The translations under genes and the position numbers were made by a program. DNA of 64,000 nt from Rhodococcus triatomae BKS 15-14 (GTDB taxonomy: Bacteria; Actinomycetota; Actinomycetes; Mycobacteriales; Mycobacteriaceae): contig AODO01000001.1 in the NCBI GenBank assembly GCA_000341795.1, forward strand, positions 1-64,000. Direction: 5' to 3'. The notes below the pieces were generated by a model. It worked only from the letters and a program-made list of their open reading frames with translations. It did no database searches and had not been told where the DNA came from. This document shows positions 17,044-26,170 of the stretch, piece after piece (position 1 is the stretch's first letter; every line of letters starts with the position of its first letter).

Positions 17044-18704
17044 CAGGACTTTCCGTTGCCGTTCGAGTAGTGACCGTCGGCGTCGCGCTCCTCGGTCTGC
17101 TGCTTCGCCCACTTGTAGTCGGGCTTGCCCGCGGGCGACCGCTTGATCTCGTCCACGAACCAGACGCTGCGCGGCACCTTGTAACCCGCGACCTCGCCGC
17201 GAGCCACCGTCACGATGTCGTCGATGCTCGGGCGGGCACCGCCACGAGTGGAGACGACGGCCGCGACCCGCTGACCGAAGCGCTCGTCCGGGACGCCGAC
17301 GACGAGGACGTCGAACACGTCCGGGTGCATCTTGATGGCGCCCTCGACCTCTTCGGGGTAGATCTTCTCGCCGCCGCTGTTGATGGACACCGAGCCGCGG
17401 CCGAGCATGGTGACGGTGCCGTCCGCCTCGACCGTGGCGTAGTCACCCGGGATCGAGTAGCGAACGCCGTTGTACGTCTTGAACGTCGCGGCGGTCTTCA
17501 CCTCGTCCTTGTAGTAGCCGAGCGGGATGTGTCCGTGGCGGGCGAGGACGCCGACCTTCCCGGAGCCGGGCTCGATCTCGTTGCCGTCGTCGTCGAGGAC
17601 GACGGTGGCGGCGTCGATCTTCACGCGCGGGCCGCCGGTGTGGGTCTCACCCTTGGTGACGGTGCTCAGGCCACCGAAACCGGTCTCGGACGAGCCGATG
17701 GAGTCGGTGATGTAGCGGTTCGGCAGCAGGTCCAGGAACTCGTCCTTGAGCGCAGGCGAGAACAGCGCCGCGCTGGAGGCCATGACGTACAGGCTGGCGA
17801 GGTCGTACGGTTCGCCGGTCTCCGGGTTGCCTGCGCGCAGCGCGTCGAGCATCGGCCGGGCCATCGCGTCACCGGTGATGAAGATCAGGTTGACCTTGTG
17901 CCGGTCGATGACCTGCCAGACCGTGTGGGCGTCGAACTCGGGGTTCATCACGAGGGTTCCGCCGCCGAAGAGGCTGTGGAACACCGCCGACTGGGAGCCA
18001 CCGTGGATCATCGGGGGGATCGGGAACCGCACCATCGCGGGGCTCTCGGCACCGACCTTCGCGAGCTGCCACTCGTCCTCGACGCGTTCGCCGGTGACGA
18101 AGTTGACGCCGCCGCCGAGCACGCGCCACCAGTCCTCGTGCCGCCACATGACGCCCTTGGGCATGCCGGTGGTGCCGCCGGTGTAGATCATGAAGATGTC
18201 GTCGGGGCTGCGCTCACCGAAGTCGCGGGCGGGCGAACCCTTCGCCAGTGCCGTCTCGTACTCGATCCACTCGACGTCGTCCGTGGACGCGTACTCGAGG
18301 TCGGTGCCGTCCTCGACCACGACGACGGTCTTCACGAGCGGCGTGTTCGGCAGCACCGCCGCGACCCGGTCGACGTATCGGCGCTCGACGAGGAGCGCAG
18401 CCATGTCCGAGTTCTCGAAGATGTACTGCAACTCGTTCTCGACGTAGCGGTAGTTGACGTTCACCATCACCGCGCGAGCCTTGACGATGGCGACCATCGT
18501 CTCGATCGCCTCGATGGTGTTGCGTGAGTAGATACCGACCTTGTCGTCCGGCTGGAGCCCACGATCCTGCAGGTAGTGGGCGAGTCGGTTGGCCCGCTCC
18601 TCCAACTGCGCGAAGGTGATCTCGCGGGTGCTGTCCACCAGCGCCACACGCTCGGGGTTCAGGTCGACGGAGTGCTCGACAAAGTCTGCGATATGTAGGG
18701 CCAC
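17043..18704 (-). CDS. fadD19: Long-chain steroid-CoA ligase FadD19
   Basis: AMP-forming ligase of 553 residues that activates C26/C27 sterol carboxylates made by CYP125/CYP142 (known for M. tuberculosis and R. rhodochrous FadD19). Motifs: IYTGGTTGMPKGVMW (about 175-190), SIGSSETGFGG (about 333), GRGSVSINSGGEKIYPEEVE, and catalytic Lys in RSPAGKPDYK. I chose the GTG at 18704, giving an N-terminus VALHIADFVEH like other FadD19 proteins. A longer reading would run through the KstR box at 18716-18729. That box lies 12 bases before the start, so the transcript is probably short-leadered or leaderless. Confidence 0.92.
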   Translation of the reverse strand: MALHIADFVEHSVDLNPERVALVDSTREITFAQLEERANRLAHYLQDRGLQPDDKVGIYSRNTIEAIETMVAIVKARAVMVNVNYRYVENELQYIFENSDMAALLVERRYVDRVAAVLPNTPLVKTVVVVEDGTDLEYASTDDVEWIEYETALAKGSPARDFGERSPDDIFMIYTGGTTGMPKGVMWRHEDWWRVLGGGVNFVTGERVEDEWQLAKVGAESPAMVRFPIPPMIHGGSQSAVFHSLFGGGTLVMNPEFDAHTVWQVIDRHKVNLIFITGDAMARPMLDALRAGNPETGEPYDLASLYVMASSAALFSPALKDEFLDLLPNRYITDSIGSSETGFGGLSTVTKGETHTGGPRVKIDAATVVLDDDGNEIEPGSGKVGVLARHGHIPLGYYKDEVKTAATFKTYNGVRYSIPGDYATVEADGTVTMLGRGSVSINSGGEKIYPEEVEGAIKMHPDVFDVLVVGVPDERFGQRVAAVVSTRGGARPSIDDIVTVARGEVAGYKVPRSVWFVDEIKRSPAGKPDYKWAKQQTEERDADGHYSNGNGKS

Positions 18705-18715
18705 GTCGATCAAAG

Positions 18716-18729
18716 TAGAACGTGTTACC
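18716..18729. promoter_or_regulatory. KstR-type operator between fadD19 and echA19
   Basis: TAGAACGTGTTACC matches seven of eight fixed positions of TNNAACNNGTTNNA. It is the only such site in the 80-base divergent region, so it likely represses both genes. Confidence 0.78.
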
Positions 18730-18784
18730 GTTTCTCGCAAGAGTCAGTTTGAGATCCAGTTCACACTGCAATCGGGAGCAACCA

Positions 18785-19609
18785 GTGTCCTCCACCACAG
18801 CCGAAATTTCAGACGTTTCGGACAAATCTGCCCACTGCCTCGTCGAGAAGCGCGGCCACGTCCTCATCATCACGATGAATCGCCCGGAGGCGCGCAACGC
18901 CCTCTCGAGCGAGATGATGGCGATCATGGTCGACGCCTGGGACCAGGTCGACAACGATCCCGACATCCGGGTGGCCGTCCTCACCGGCGCCGGCGGCACC
19001 TTCTGCGCGGGCATGGACCTGAAGGCGATGAACAGGAACGCCCCCGGCGACGCGTTCGCCGCCGGCAGCCTCGACCCGGTCAAGCTGCCCGCCCTGCTCA
19101 AGGGCCGCCGCCTGACCAAGCCGCTGATCGCGGCCGTCGAAGGCGCGGCCATCGCCGGCGGAACCGAGATCCTGCAGGGCACCGACATCCGAGTCGCCGC
19201 GGAGAACGCACGCTTCGGCGTCTCCGAGGCCAAGCTCGGACTGTTCCCCCTCGGCGGATCCGCGGTCCGGCTCGTCCGTCAGATCCCCTACACCGTGGCC
19301 GCCGACATCCTGCTCACCGGCCGCACCGTGCCCGCGCCCGAGGCGAAGGAACTCGGCCTCATCGGCTACGTCGTCCCCGAGGGCGAGGCACTGAACAAGG
19401 CCCTCGAGATCGCGGAGCGGATCGCCGCCAACGGCCCGGTCGCCGTCCAGGCCATCCTCAAGACGATCCGCGTCACCGAGGGCATGCACGAGGAAGAGGC
19501 GTTCAAGCTCGAGGCCAAGATCGGCGCCGAGGTGTTCAAGAGCGACGACGCCAAGGAAGGTCCGCGCTCGTTCGCCGAGAAGCGCGCCCCGAAGTTCCAG
19601 GGCAAGTAG
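18785..19609 (+). CDS. echA19: Enoyl-CoA hydratase EchA19
   Basis: Crotonase-fold hydratase of 274 residues, start GTG at 18785 with GGGAG upstream. The oxyanion-hole segments [11 protein letters not shown] (about 75-85) and [11 protein letters not shown] (about 120) are present, as is the catalytic-helix region [13 protein letters not shown]. Divergent from fadD19 and the counterpart of M. tuberculosis EchA19, which hydrates unsaturated steroid-CoA side chains. An upstream in-frame extension covers the promoter and is rejected. Confidence 0.9.
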   Translation: MSSTTAEISDVSDKSAHCLVEKRGHVLIITMNRPEARNALSSEMMAIMVDAWDQVDNDPDIRVAVLTGAGGTFCAGMDLKAMNRNAPGDAFAAGSLDPVKLPALLKGRRLTKPLIAAVEGAAIAGGTEILQGTDIRVAAENARFGVSEAKLGLFPLGGSAVRLVRQIPYTVAADILLTGRTVPAPEAKELGLIGYVVPEGEALNKALEIAERIAANGPVAVQAILKTIRVTEGMHEEEAFKLEAKIGAEVFKSDDAKEGPRSFAEKRAPKFQGK

Positions 19610-19639
19610 CCCGCCCCGGGGATCACCCCGGTCCCTCCT

Positions 19640-19694
19640 GGCATGAACGGAACCGTTCAGTCGATCTGATCGACTGAACGGTTCCGTTCATGCC
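19640..19694. terminator. 27-bp perfect inverted repeat after echA19
   Basis: Arms 19640-19666 and 19668-19694 are perfectly complementary around one central base. In practice the middle TCGATCTGATCGA would form the loop. Each arm itself contains the palindrome TGAACGGAACCGTTCA, so alternative short hairpins or a cruciform are possible. It lies 30 bases after the echA19 stop and before an independent gene. Confidence 0.8.
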
Positions 19695-19777
19695 GGAGAC
19701 CGCCGAAGGCCCCGGACCGGTGGGGAGGGGGCGGCGGCCGGGGGAACAAACGTCGGTGGAACTCGGTTGTCGCGCAC

Positions 19778-20230
19778 ATGAACCCCGACACGGATTCCCG
19801 CCTGCTCGACGTCGTCGCCGCGCACACGCGGGGCGTTCTGACCACGATCAAACGGGACGGCCGCCCGCAGCTGTCGAACGTCGTGTACACGTGGGATCCG
19901 GGGACCGGTGTCGCGCGGGTGTCGGTCACCGCCGACCGCGCGAAGACTCGCAACGCGGCGCGGGACCCGCGGGTCTCGCTGCACGTCAGCGCCGACGACT
20001 TCTGGTCGTACGCCGTCGTGGAAGGCGACGCCGAGCTCAGTTCCGTCGCCACGGATCCGCACGATGCCGCTGTGGACGAACTCGTCGAGGTGTTCCGGGC
20101 CGCCTCCGGCACCGAGCACCCCGACTGGGAGGAGTTCCGCAGGGCGATGGTCGCGGAGCGCCGCGTCGTGCTCCGGATCCGCGCCACCCACGTCTACGGG
20201 ATGGCCGAGCTCCCGCGCCCCTCGGCCTGA
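19778..20230 (+). CDS. PPOX-class F420-dependent oxidoreductase
   Basis: Split-barrel flavin/deazaflavin reductase of 150 residues. It opens with RGVLTTIKRDGRPQLSNVVY (about 18-37), the substrate/F420 edge typical of Rv1155-like proteins, then RVSVTADRAKTRNAARDPRVSL. Members reduce varied substrates with F420H2. Start at the ATG at 19778, where the conserved N-terminus begins. It stands alone between a terminator and a converging lipoprotein gene 15 bases away. No sterol link is evident beyond location. Confidence 0.82.
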   Translation: MNPDTDSRLLDVVAAHTRGVLTTIKRDGRPQLSNVVYTWDPGTGVARVSVTADRAKTRNAARDPRVSLHVSADDFWSYAVVEGDAELSSVATDPHDAAVDELVEVFRAASGTEHPDWEEFRRAMVAERRVVLRIRATHVYGMAELPRPSA

Positions 20231-20245
20231 CCGACCGATCGGCCG

Positions 20246-20890
20246 TCAGAACTCCTCGTCGACGCAGGCGAGGCGGTCACCGGCCGTGCCTGCCACCCCG
20301 GGACCGGTCATCGTGTGCTGGGCGTGCAACACCAGCGAGTGGGCGGCGTCGTCCCGGAACTCCCAGTCGACCGTCGTCGACGCCTGGGCGTTGCCGGTTC
20401 CGTCGGTGGTGATGTCGAGCCAGATCTCGTTCTGCGGGTTGGCATAGGCGGGGTCGGTCGACGGGGACTCCGGTGTTGCCGCGGGATCCGTGCGGTCCTG
20501 GTAGTGCGGGCCCGAATCCGACGGCTTCGGTCCGCATCTCGTGGTGTGCACGTGGACACCGAAGTCGCGGTCCGGGGCCAGACCGCGCGCACTGAAGCTC
20601 ACGGTGGTCCGGCCGCCGTCCTCGTCGCTGTCGACGTTCACCGAGGAACCGATCGGAACCGCTCCTTCGTCGTAGGTGAATGCCGCGTCCTCCCGTGCGA
20701 CGTCGTCGGGCAGGCCGAAAACGTAGCCGTCCGCGCCGGGCGCGACCGGCGGGACAACGCTCTCGGACGATCCCGTTGACGGCGCCTCGACGGTTTGCGG
20801 CCCCTCGTCGCCGCTGGTGCCACCGCACCCCGCGACGAGGAGGACGGTGACCGACGCGGCAGCTGACAGAGTTGTGCGTCGAACGTTCAT
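20246..20890 (-). CDS. SodC-like copper/zinc superoxide dismutase lipoprotein
   Basis: Exported lipoprotein of 214 residues. The signal peptide ends in the lipobox VAGC (Cys 22), followed by a Ser/Gly/Pro-rich linker. The beta-barrel shows metal-ligand-like motifs FGVHVHTTRCG (about 110-120), GPHYQD (about 127) and VLHAQHT (about 187-193). Cys near 119 and 209 could form the conserved disulphide. The arrangement resembles actinobacterial SodC-like proteins, but the spacing is not canonical, so some metal ligands may be altered. It would protect the envelope from superoxide or act as a copper-binding homologue. Confidence 0.72.
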   Translation of the reverse strand: MNVRRTTLSAAASVTVLLVAGCGGTSGDEGPQTVEAPSTGSSESVVPPVAPGADGYVFGLPDDVAREDAAFTYDEGAVPIGSSVNVDSDEDGGRTTVSFSARGLAPDRDFGVHVHTTRCGPKPSDSGPHYQDRTDPAATPESPSTDPAYANPQNEIWLDITTDGTGNAQASTTVDWEFRDDAAHSLVLHAQHTMTGPGVAGTAGDRLACVDEEF

Positions 20891-20953
20891 ACCGTCCGCA
20901 TGCCCACCCGTCGACGCACCGAAACCCGGCGCGCCGACGGACCCGGAGGACGG

Positions 20954-21994
20954 TCAGGCCGGGGCCACCGCGGCCGCGAGCTGATGCATCTGCTCGACGT
21001 CGCGGGCGTGCACGAGCAGCATCGTGACGCCGGCGTCCTCCCACACCTTCACCTGCTGTCGGACCTCGTCGAGGTTGCCGATGATCATGGTGTCGGTGAC
21101 CATCTCGTCGGGCACGATCGACATGGCCTCCTCCTTGCGGCCGGACAGGAACAGGCGCTGGATCTCGGTGACGACGTCGCCGTAGCCCATCCGGGTGTAC
21201 ACCTGGGCGTGGAAGTTCATCTCGGCTGCGCCCATGCCACCGACGTAGAGGGCGGTGATCGGCTTCATCCGGGCGATCTCGCCTGCGCGGTCGTCGGTGA
21301 CGACCACCTGGCAGGTCGCGGCGATCTCGAAGTCCTCGCGACTGCGACGGGCACCCGGTCGGGAGAAACCCTCGTCGAGCCACTCGTTGTACATGTCCGC
21401 CAGCCGCGGCGTGTAGTAGATGGCGAGCCAGCCGTCGGCGATCTCCGCGGTCAGGGCGACGTTCTTGGGTCCTTCGGCGCCGAGCCAGATCGGCAGGTCT
21501 GCGCGCAGCGGGTGGGTGATCGGCTTCAGCGGCTTGCCGAGGCCGAGCGCTCCGGGGCCGGAGTACGGCAGCGGGTGGTGCGGTCCGTCGTTGGTGACCG
21601 GGGCCTCGCGGGCGAGCACCTTGCGGATGATCGAGACGTACTCACGGGTGCGCGCGAGAGGCTTCTCGAACGGCTCGCCGTACCAGCCTTCGACGACCTG
21701 CGGTCCGGACACTCCGAGGCCGAGAATGGCGCGGCCACCGGAGAGGTGGTCGAGCGTCAGGGCGTGCATCGCCGCGGCCGTGGGGGTGCGTGCCGACAGC
21801 TGGGCGACGGAGGTGCCCAGGCGGATCCGCTCGGTGGACGACCCCCACCACGCGAGCGGCGTGAACGCGTCGTTACCCCACGATTCGGCGGAGAACACGG
21901 CGTCGAAGCCGATCCGGTCCGCTTCTGTAACAAGTTCCTGCGCATTCGCCGGCGGCTGGGCCGCCCAGTACCCAAGTTGCAACCCGAGCTTCAC
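20954..21994 (-). CDS. LLM-class F420-dependent oxidoreductase (Rv3520c-like)
   Basis: Luciferase-like TIM-barrel oxidoreductase of 346 residues. The GTG at 21994 has GGAGG six bases upstream. GLQLGYWAAQP at the N-terminus, AESWGNDAFTPLAWWG (about 36-51), and GRAILGLGVSGPQVVEGWYG (about 85-104) mark the F420-binding family. It diverges from the DUF35-ltp4-ltp3 operon over a perfect KstR box, matching the Rv3520c/Rv3521 arrangement of M. tuberculosis. Steroid-related hydride transfer is likely, but the substrate is unknown. Confidence 0.87.
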   Translation of the reverse strand: MKLGLQLGYWAAQPPANAQELVTEADRIGFDAVFSAESWGNDAFTPLAWWGSSTERIRLGTSVAQLSARTPTAAAMHALTLDHLSGGRAILGLGVSGPQVVEGWYGEPFEKPLARTREYVSIIRKVLAREAPVTNDGPHHPLPYSGPGALGLGKPLKPITHPLRADLPIWLGAEGPKNVALTAEIADGWLAIYYTPRLADMYNEWLDEGFSRPGARRSREDFEIAATCQVVVTDDRAGEIARMKPITALYVGGMGAAEMNFHAQVYTRMGYGDVVTEIQRLFLSGRKEEAMSIVPDEMVTDTMIIGNLDEVRQQVKVWEDAGVTMLLVHARDVEQMHQLAAAVAPA

Positions 21995-22034
21995 CGATTT
22001 CCTCCAGTTCACGACAACCTATTGCAGGTCACTT

Positions 22035-22048
22035 TAGAACCTGTTCTA
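22035..22048. promoter_or_regulatory. KstR operator (perfect) in the LLM / DUF35 divergent promoter
   Basis: TAGAACCTGTTCTA fits all eight fixed positions of TNNAACNNGTTNNA and is a near-perfect palindrome. It lies 41 bases from the LLM start and 31 bases from the DUF35 gene start. Confidence 0.88.
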
Positions 22049-22078
22049 CTCGATTCCGTGACCCCTGGAAAGAGCGGA

Positions 22079-23029
22079 GTGGCCGAGCAGCCACTGAAAG
22101 CACCTCTTAATCTGAAATTCGACTACACCCGATCGGTGGGGCCGACCATCGGCGCGTTCGTGACCGCACTCCGCGACCGGAAGGTGGTCGGCGCCCGCGG
22201 CTCCGACGGTCGCGTGCACGTGCCGCCGCCGGAGTTCGATCCCGCGACCCACGAACCCATGACCGATTTCGTCGACGTCTCCGACACCGGCACGGTCGTC
22301 AGCTGGTCGTGGATGTCCGAGCCCATCGAGGGCCAGCCCCTCGCGCACCCCTTCGCGTGGGCGCTGATCGAACTCGACGGCGCCGACACCGCGATCCTGC
22401 ACGCCGTCGACGCGGGCTCCGCCGAGGCGATGAGCACGGGCATGCGCGTTCGTGTGCGCTGGGCGGACGAGCGCACCGGGCACATCCGCGACATCGCGTG
22501 CTTCGAACCCGGTGAGAGCGAGCCGACCCGGACACCTGCCGCCGGCGAGCCCGTCACCGACATCGTCACCCCCGTCGACCTGCACTACACGCACACCGCG
22601 TCGTTCGAGGAGACCTACTACCTCAAGGGCCTGATGGAGGGCAAGGTCATCGGCGGGCGCACCGGCCCCGGCGGCAAGGTCTACGTGCCGCCGCGCGGCG
22701 CGAACCCCACCGACGGGCAGCCGACCAAGGAGCAGGTCGAGGTGTCCGACAAGGGCACCATCACCACCTTCTGCATCGTCAACGTCCCGTTCATGGGCCA
22801 GTCGATCAAGCCGCCGTACGTCGCGGCGTACGTGCTCCTCGACGGCTCCGACATCCCCTTCCTGCACCTGATCCTCGACGTCGACCCGTCCGACGTCCGG
22901 ATGGGCATGCGCGTCGAGGCCGTCTGGCGGCCGAAGGAGGAGTGGGTCTACTCGCTTCGCAACATCTCGCACTTCCGCCCGAGCGGTGAGCCGGACGCGG
23001 ACTACGACACCTACAAGCACCACCTCTAG
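22079..23029 (+). CDS. Tandem OB-fold (DUF35/ChsH2-like) protein, Rv3521-like
   Basis: 316-residue protein made of two similar halves. Residues about 10-150 begin FDYTRSVGPTIGAF and residues about 165-316 begin LHYTHTASFEETYY; each has a GRVHVPP or GKVYVPPRG element followed by an OB-fold-like domain (DUF35). The Cys pairs of the usual zinc ribbon are absent. DUF35 proteins act as obligate partners of thiolase-like sterol lyases (ChsH2 with Ltp2), so this is probably the partner of Ltp4 and/or Ltp3 encoded just downstream. Start: GTG at 22079 with GGAAAGAG five bases upstream; a GTG at 22058 has no ribosome site and abuts the KstR box. Confidence 0.85.
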   Translation: MAEQPLKAPLNLKFDYTRSVGPTIGAFVTALRDRKVVGARGSDGRVHVPPPEFDPATHEPMTDFVDVSDTGTVVSWSWMSEPIEGQPLAHPFAWALIELDGADTAILHAVDAGSAEAMSTGMRVRVRWADERTGHIRDIACFEPGESEPTRTPAAGEPVTDIVTPVDLHYTHTASFEETYYLKGLMEGKVIGGRTGPGGKVYVPPRGANPTDGQPTKEQVEVSDKGTITTFCIVNVPFMGQSIKPPYVAAYVLLDGSDIPFLHLILDVDPSDVRMGMRVEAVWRPKEEWVYSLRNISHFRPSGEPDADYDTYKHHL

Positions 23030-23043
23030 GAGCCGGTAAGACC

Positions 23044-24111
23044 ATGACAGACATTGCAGTCGTCGGCTTCGCACACGCCCCCCATGTGCGCGAGACCACC
23101 GGCACCACCAACGGTGTCGAGATGCTCGTTCCCTGCTTCCAGGATCTCTACTCGGAACTGGGAATCACCAAATCCGACATCGACTTCTGGTGCTCCGGCT
23201 CGTCCGACTACCTGGCCGGCCGCTCGTTCTCCTTCATCTCCGCCATCGACTCGATCGGCGCCGTGCCGCCGATCAACGAGTCGCACGTCGAGATGGACGC
23301 CGCCTGGGCGCTGTACGAGGCCTGGGTCAAGATCATGACCGGTGAGGTCGAGACCGCGCTGGTGTACGGCTTCGGCAAGTCCTCCGCGGGCAACCTCAGG
23401 CAGATCCTCGCGATGCAGACGGACCCGTACCTCGTGGCCCCGCTGTGGCCGGACTCCGTCTCGATGGCGGGCCTGCAGGCCCGGCTCGGACTCGAGGCAG
23501 GCAAGTGGACCGCCGAGGAGATGGCCGCGATCGCCCAGCGCAGCCGGGCCGCGGCGAAGTCCAACCCACTGGCGCAGATCTCCGGTGACGTCGACATCGA
23601 GACGCTGCTCGCGTCGGAGTACGTCGCGGATCCGCTGCGCGCGCACGACTGCGCACCGATCACCGACGGTGCGGCCGCGATCATCCTGGCCCGCGGCGAC
23701 CGCGCGCGTGAACTGTGCGAGCGGCCGGCGTGGATCACCGGGATCGAGCACCGCATCGACTCCCCCGTCATCGGATCGCGCGATCTGACGACCTCCCCGT
23801 CGACGGCGGCGGCCGCTCGCGCCGCGACCGGCGGTGACGTCTCGAACATCGACGTCGCCGAGCTGCACGCGCCGTTCACGCATCAGGAGATCATCCTGCG
23901 CGAGGCGATCGGCCTCACGGACGCCACCACGATCAACCCGTCGGGCGGCCCGCTGACCGGCAACCCGATGTTCTCCGGCGGCCTCGAGCGGATCGGCTAC
24001 GCGGCCCGGAAGATCATGAGCGGTGACGCGCAGCGCACCCTCGCCCACGCCACCAGTGGCCCTGTGCTGCAGCAGAACCTGGTCGCAGTCATGGAAGGAC
24101 GCAACAACTGA
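23044..24111 (+). CDS. ltp4: Thiolase-like lipid-transfer protein / sterol side-chain aldolase Ltp4
   Basis: Thiolase-fold protein of 355 residues, start ATG after AGGAGCCGGTAAGACC. The position of the nucleophilic Cys in true thiolases reads EMDAAWALYEAW (about 82-93), with no Cys. A C-terminal NPSGGPLTGNP element (about 299-309) is kept. Loss of the Cys fits the SCP-x-like retro-aldolase group (Ltp2). In R. rhodochrous, ltp3 and ltp4 are reported as essential for degrading C24-branched sterol side chains. It sits between the DUF35 protein and ltp3, overlapping the latter as TGATG. Confidence 0.9.
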   Translation: MTDIAVVGFAHAPHVRETTGTTNGVEMLVPCFQDLYSELGITKSDIDFWCSGSSDYLAGRSFSFISAIDSIGAVPPINESHVEMDAAWALYEAWVKIMTGEVETALVYGFGKSSAGNLRQILAMQTDPYLVAPLWPDSVSMAGLQARLGLEAGKWTAEEMAAIAQRSRAAAKSNPLAQISGDVDIETLLASEYVADPLRAHDCAPITDGAAAIILARGDRARELCERPAWITGIEHRIDSPVIGSRDLTTSPSTAAAARAATGGDVSNIDVAELHAPFTHQEIILREAIGLTDATTINPSGGPLTGNPMFSGGLERIGYAARKIMSGDAQRTLAHATSGPVLQQNLVAVMEGRNN

Positions 24112-25286
24112 TGGCGAAGCAATTGGCAGCCGTCCTCGGCACCGGCCAGACCTACTACGTCGCCAAGCGGCACGACGTCACGATGGCCGGCATGATCCGC
24201 GAGGCGGTCGACCGCGCGATGGCCGACGCCCACGTCGGCTGGGACGACATCGACGCCATCGTGATCGGCAAGGCCCCCGACCTGTTCGAGGGCTCGATGA
24301 TGCCGGAACTCGCGATGTCGGACGCCCTGGGCGCCAACGGAAAGCCGCTACTGCGCGTGCACACCGCGGGATCGGTCGGCGCGTCGACCGGCAACGTCGC
24401 CGCCAGCCTGGTGCAGGCCGGCGTGCACAAGCGGGTGCTCGCGGTGTCGTGGGAGAAGCAGTCCGAGTCCAACGCGATGTGGGCGCTGTCCACTCCGGTG
24501 CCGTTCACGATGCCGGTCGGCGCGGGCGCGGGTGGATTCTTCGCACCGCACGTCCGGTCCTACATCCGCCGCTCGGGCGCACCCGACCACATCGGCGCGA
24601 TGGTGGCCGTCAAGGACCGCCGCAACGGCGCGCTGAACCCGTACGCGCACCTCAAGCAGCCCGACATCACCCTCGAGTCGGTGCAGGCGTCCCAGATGCT
24701 GTGGGACCCAATCCGCTACGACGAGACGTGCCCGTCGTCGGACGGCGCCTGCGCCATCGTCATCGGCAACGAGGACGCCGCGAAGGAGATCCTCTCCGAG
24801 GGCCGCAAGGTGGCGTGGATCCACGCGACCTCGATGCGCACCGAACCGCTGTCGTACGCGGAGCGCAACGTCGCGAACCCGCAGGCGGGCCGCGACGCCT
24901 CGGCCGCGCTGTGGAAGGCGGCGGGAATCACCGACCCGCTCAAGGAGATCGACGAGGCGGAGATCTACGTGCCGTTCTCGTGGTTCGAACCGATGTGGCT
25001 GGAGAACCTCGGTTTCGTCCCGGAGGGCCAGGGCTGGAAGTACACCGAGTCCGGCGAGACCGCGATCGGCGGGCAGCTGCCGGTCAACGCGTCGGGTGGT
25101 GTGCTCTCGTCCAACCCGATCGGCGCGTCCGGCATGATCCGCTACGCCGAGTCGGCGATGCAGGTGATGGAGCGGGCCGGGGACCACCAGGTCGACGGCG
25201 CCCGCAAGGCCTTCGGTCATGCGTACGGCGGCGGCTCGCAGTACTTCGCAATGTGGGTGGTCGGCTCCGACCGCCCGACCAACTAG
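24111..25286 (+). CDS. ltp3: Thiolase-like lipid-transfer protein / sterol side-chain aldolase Ltp3
   Basis: Thiolase-fold protein of 391 residues. The usual Cys site reads VHTAGSVGAS (about 80-89) without Cys, so Claisen thiolysis is unlikely and carbon-carbon lyase chemistry is favoured. VNASGGVLSSNPIGASG (about 325-341) and HAYGGGSQYF near the end are family elements. Its start shares a base with the ltp4 stop. The adjacent DUF35 protein is the expected partner for Ltp3, Ltp4 or both, by analogy with the Ltp2-ChsH2 aldolase. Confidence 0.9.
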   Translation: MAKQLAAVLGTGQTYYVAKRHDVTMAGMIREAVDRAMADAHVGWDDIDAIVIGKAPDLFEGSMMPELAMSDALGANGKPLLRVHTAGSVGASTGNVAASLVQAGVHKRVLAVSWEKQSESNAMWALSTPVPFTMPVGAGAGGFFAPHVRSYIRRSGAPDHIGAMVAVKDRRNGALNPYAHLKQPDITLESVQASQMLWDPIRYDETCPSSDGACAIVIGNEDAAKEILSEGRKVAWIHATSMRTEPLSYAERNVANPQAGRDASAALWKAAGITDPLKEIDEAEIYVPFSWFEPMWLENLGFVPEGQGWKYTESGETAIGGQLPVNASGGVLSSNPIGASGMIRYAESAMQVMERAGDHQVDGARKAFGHAYGGGSQYFAMWVVGSDRPTN

Positions 25287-25299
25287 AGGGGAACACGCC

Positions 25300-26163
25300 G
25301 TGAAGTTCAGCGTCGGAATCGCCATGAGTCCGCTCGAGCAGCTGGTGCCGCTCGCGCAGACCGCCGAGGAGTGCGGGTTCGCGAACATCGCGCTGCCGGA
25401 CTCCCTGTTCTTCATGGAGACCGCTGCGGCGGACTACCCGTACACCCCGGACGGCTCCCGGATGTGGAACGCCGAGACCCCGTGGGTGGACCCGCTCATC
25501 GCCGCTGCTGCGATGGGCGCGGCCACCTCGACGATCGGCTTCTACACCAACGTTCTCAAGCTGGGCTCCCGCAACCCCCTGCTGCTCGCGCGGCAGGTGG
25601 GTTCGGTGGCCAACCTGACGCAGGGCCGGTTCGGTTTCGGCGTCGGAATCGGCTGGGCACCGGAGGAGTTCGAGTGGTGCGGCGTCCCGTACGCGAAGCG
25701 GGGAGCCCGGGTCGACGAGATGATCGAGGTCATCAAGCTGGTCCTGGGCGGTGGCATGGTCGAGTACCACGGCACGTTCTACGACTTCGACCGCCTGCAG
25801 ATGAGCCCGGCGCCGAGCTCGCCGGTGCCGTTCTACGTCGGCGGGCACACCGAGGTCGCACTGAAGCGGGCCGCCCGCGTCGGTGACGGGTGGACGTCGG
25901 CGATGATGAAGTTCAAGGACCTCGCGGCGACCAAGCTCCGTCTCGACGAGCTGCGCGCCGAATACGGCAGGGAGAACGAGCCGTTCGAGATCCAGGCCGT
26001 GTGCATCGACCGGTTCGGCAAGGACGGTTACGCCGAACTCGCCGATGCGGGCATCACCGACACGATCGTGGTGCCGTGGCTGTTCGACGGCGTCGCGTTC
26101 GACGGGCCGCTCGAAGCCAAGCAGGACTCGCTGCGCAAGTTCGCCGCCGAGAACATCGGATAG
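25300..26163 (+). CDS. LLM-class F420-dependent oxidoreductase in the ltp operon
   Basis: Luciferase-like oxidoreductase of 287 residues, GTG start at 25300 with GAGGGG upstream, 13 bases after ltp3. GFANIALPDSLFF (about 25-37), GRFGFGVGIGWAPEEF (about 110-125) and PFYVGGHTEVALKRAARVGDGW (about 179-200, cofactor/phosphate loop) define the family. It is co-directional with ltp4-ltp3, so probably acts on the same branched side-chain intermediates or on the steroid nucleus. It is only distantly similar to the other LLM gene at 20954-21994. Confidence 0.85.
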   Translation: MKFSVGIAMSPLEQLVPLAQTAEECGFANIALPDSLFFMETAAADYPYTPDGSRMWNAETPWVDPLIAAAAMGAATSTIGFYTNVLKLGSRNPLLLARQVGSVANLTQGRFGFGVGIGWAPEEFEWCGVPYAKRGARVDEMIEVIKLVLGGGMVEYHGTFYDFDRLQMSPAPSSPVPFYVGGHTEVALKRAARVGDGWTSAMMKFKDLAATKLRLDELRAEYGRENEPFEIQAVCIDRFGKDGYAELADAGITDTIVVPWLFDGVAFDGPLEAKQDSLRKFAAENIG

Positions 26164-26170
26164 GAGCGTC

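Noticed and set aside
19640-19694. Long inverted repeat as the end of an insertion sequence
   Set aside because: It is a single compact palindrome with no transposase and no target duplication; a terminator explains it better.
20900-22078. Long N-terminal extension of the DUF35 protein frame
   Set aside because: It is antisense to the LLM gene and crosses the KstR box; a ribosome site and family similarity begin at 22079.
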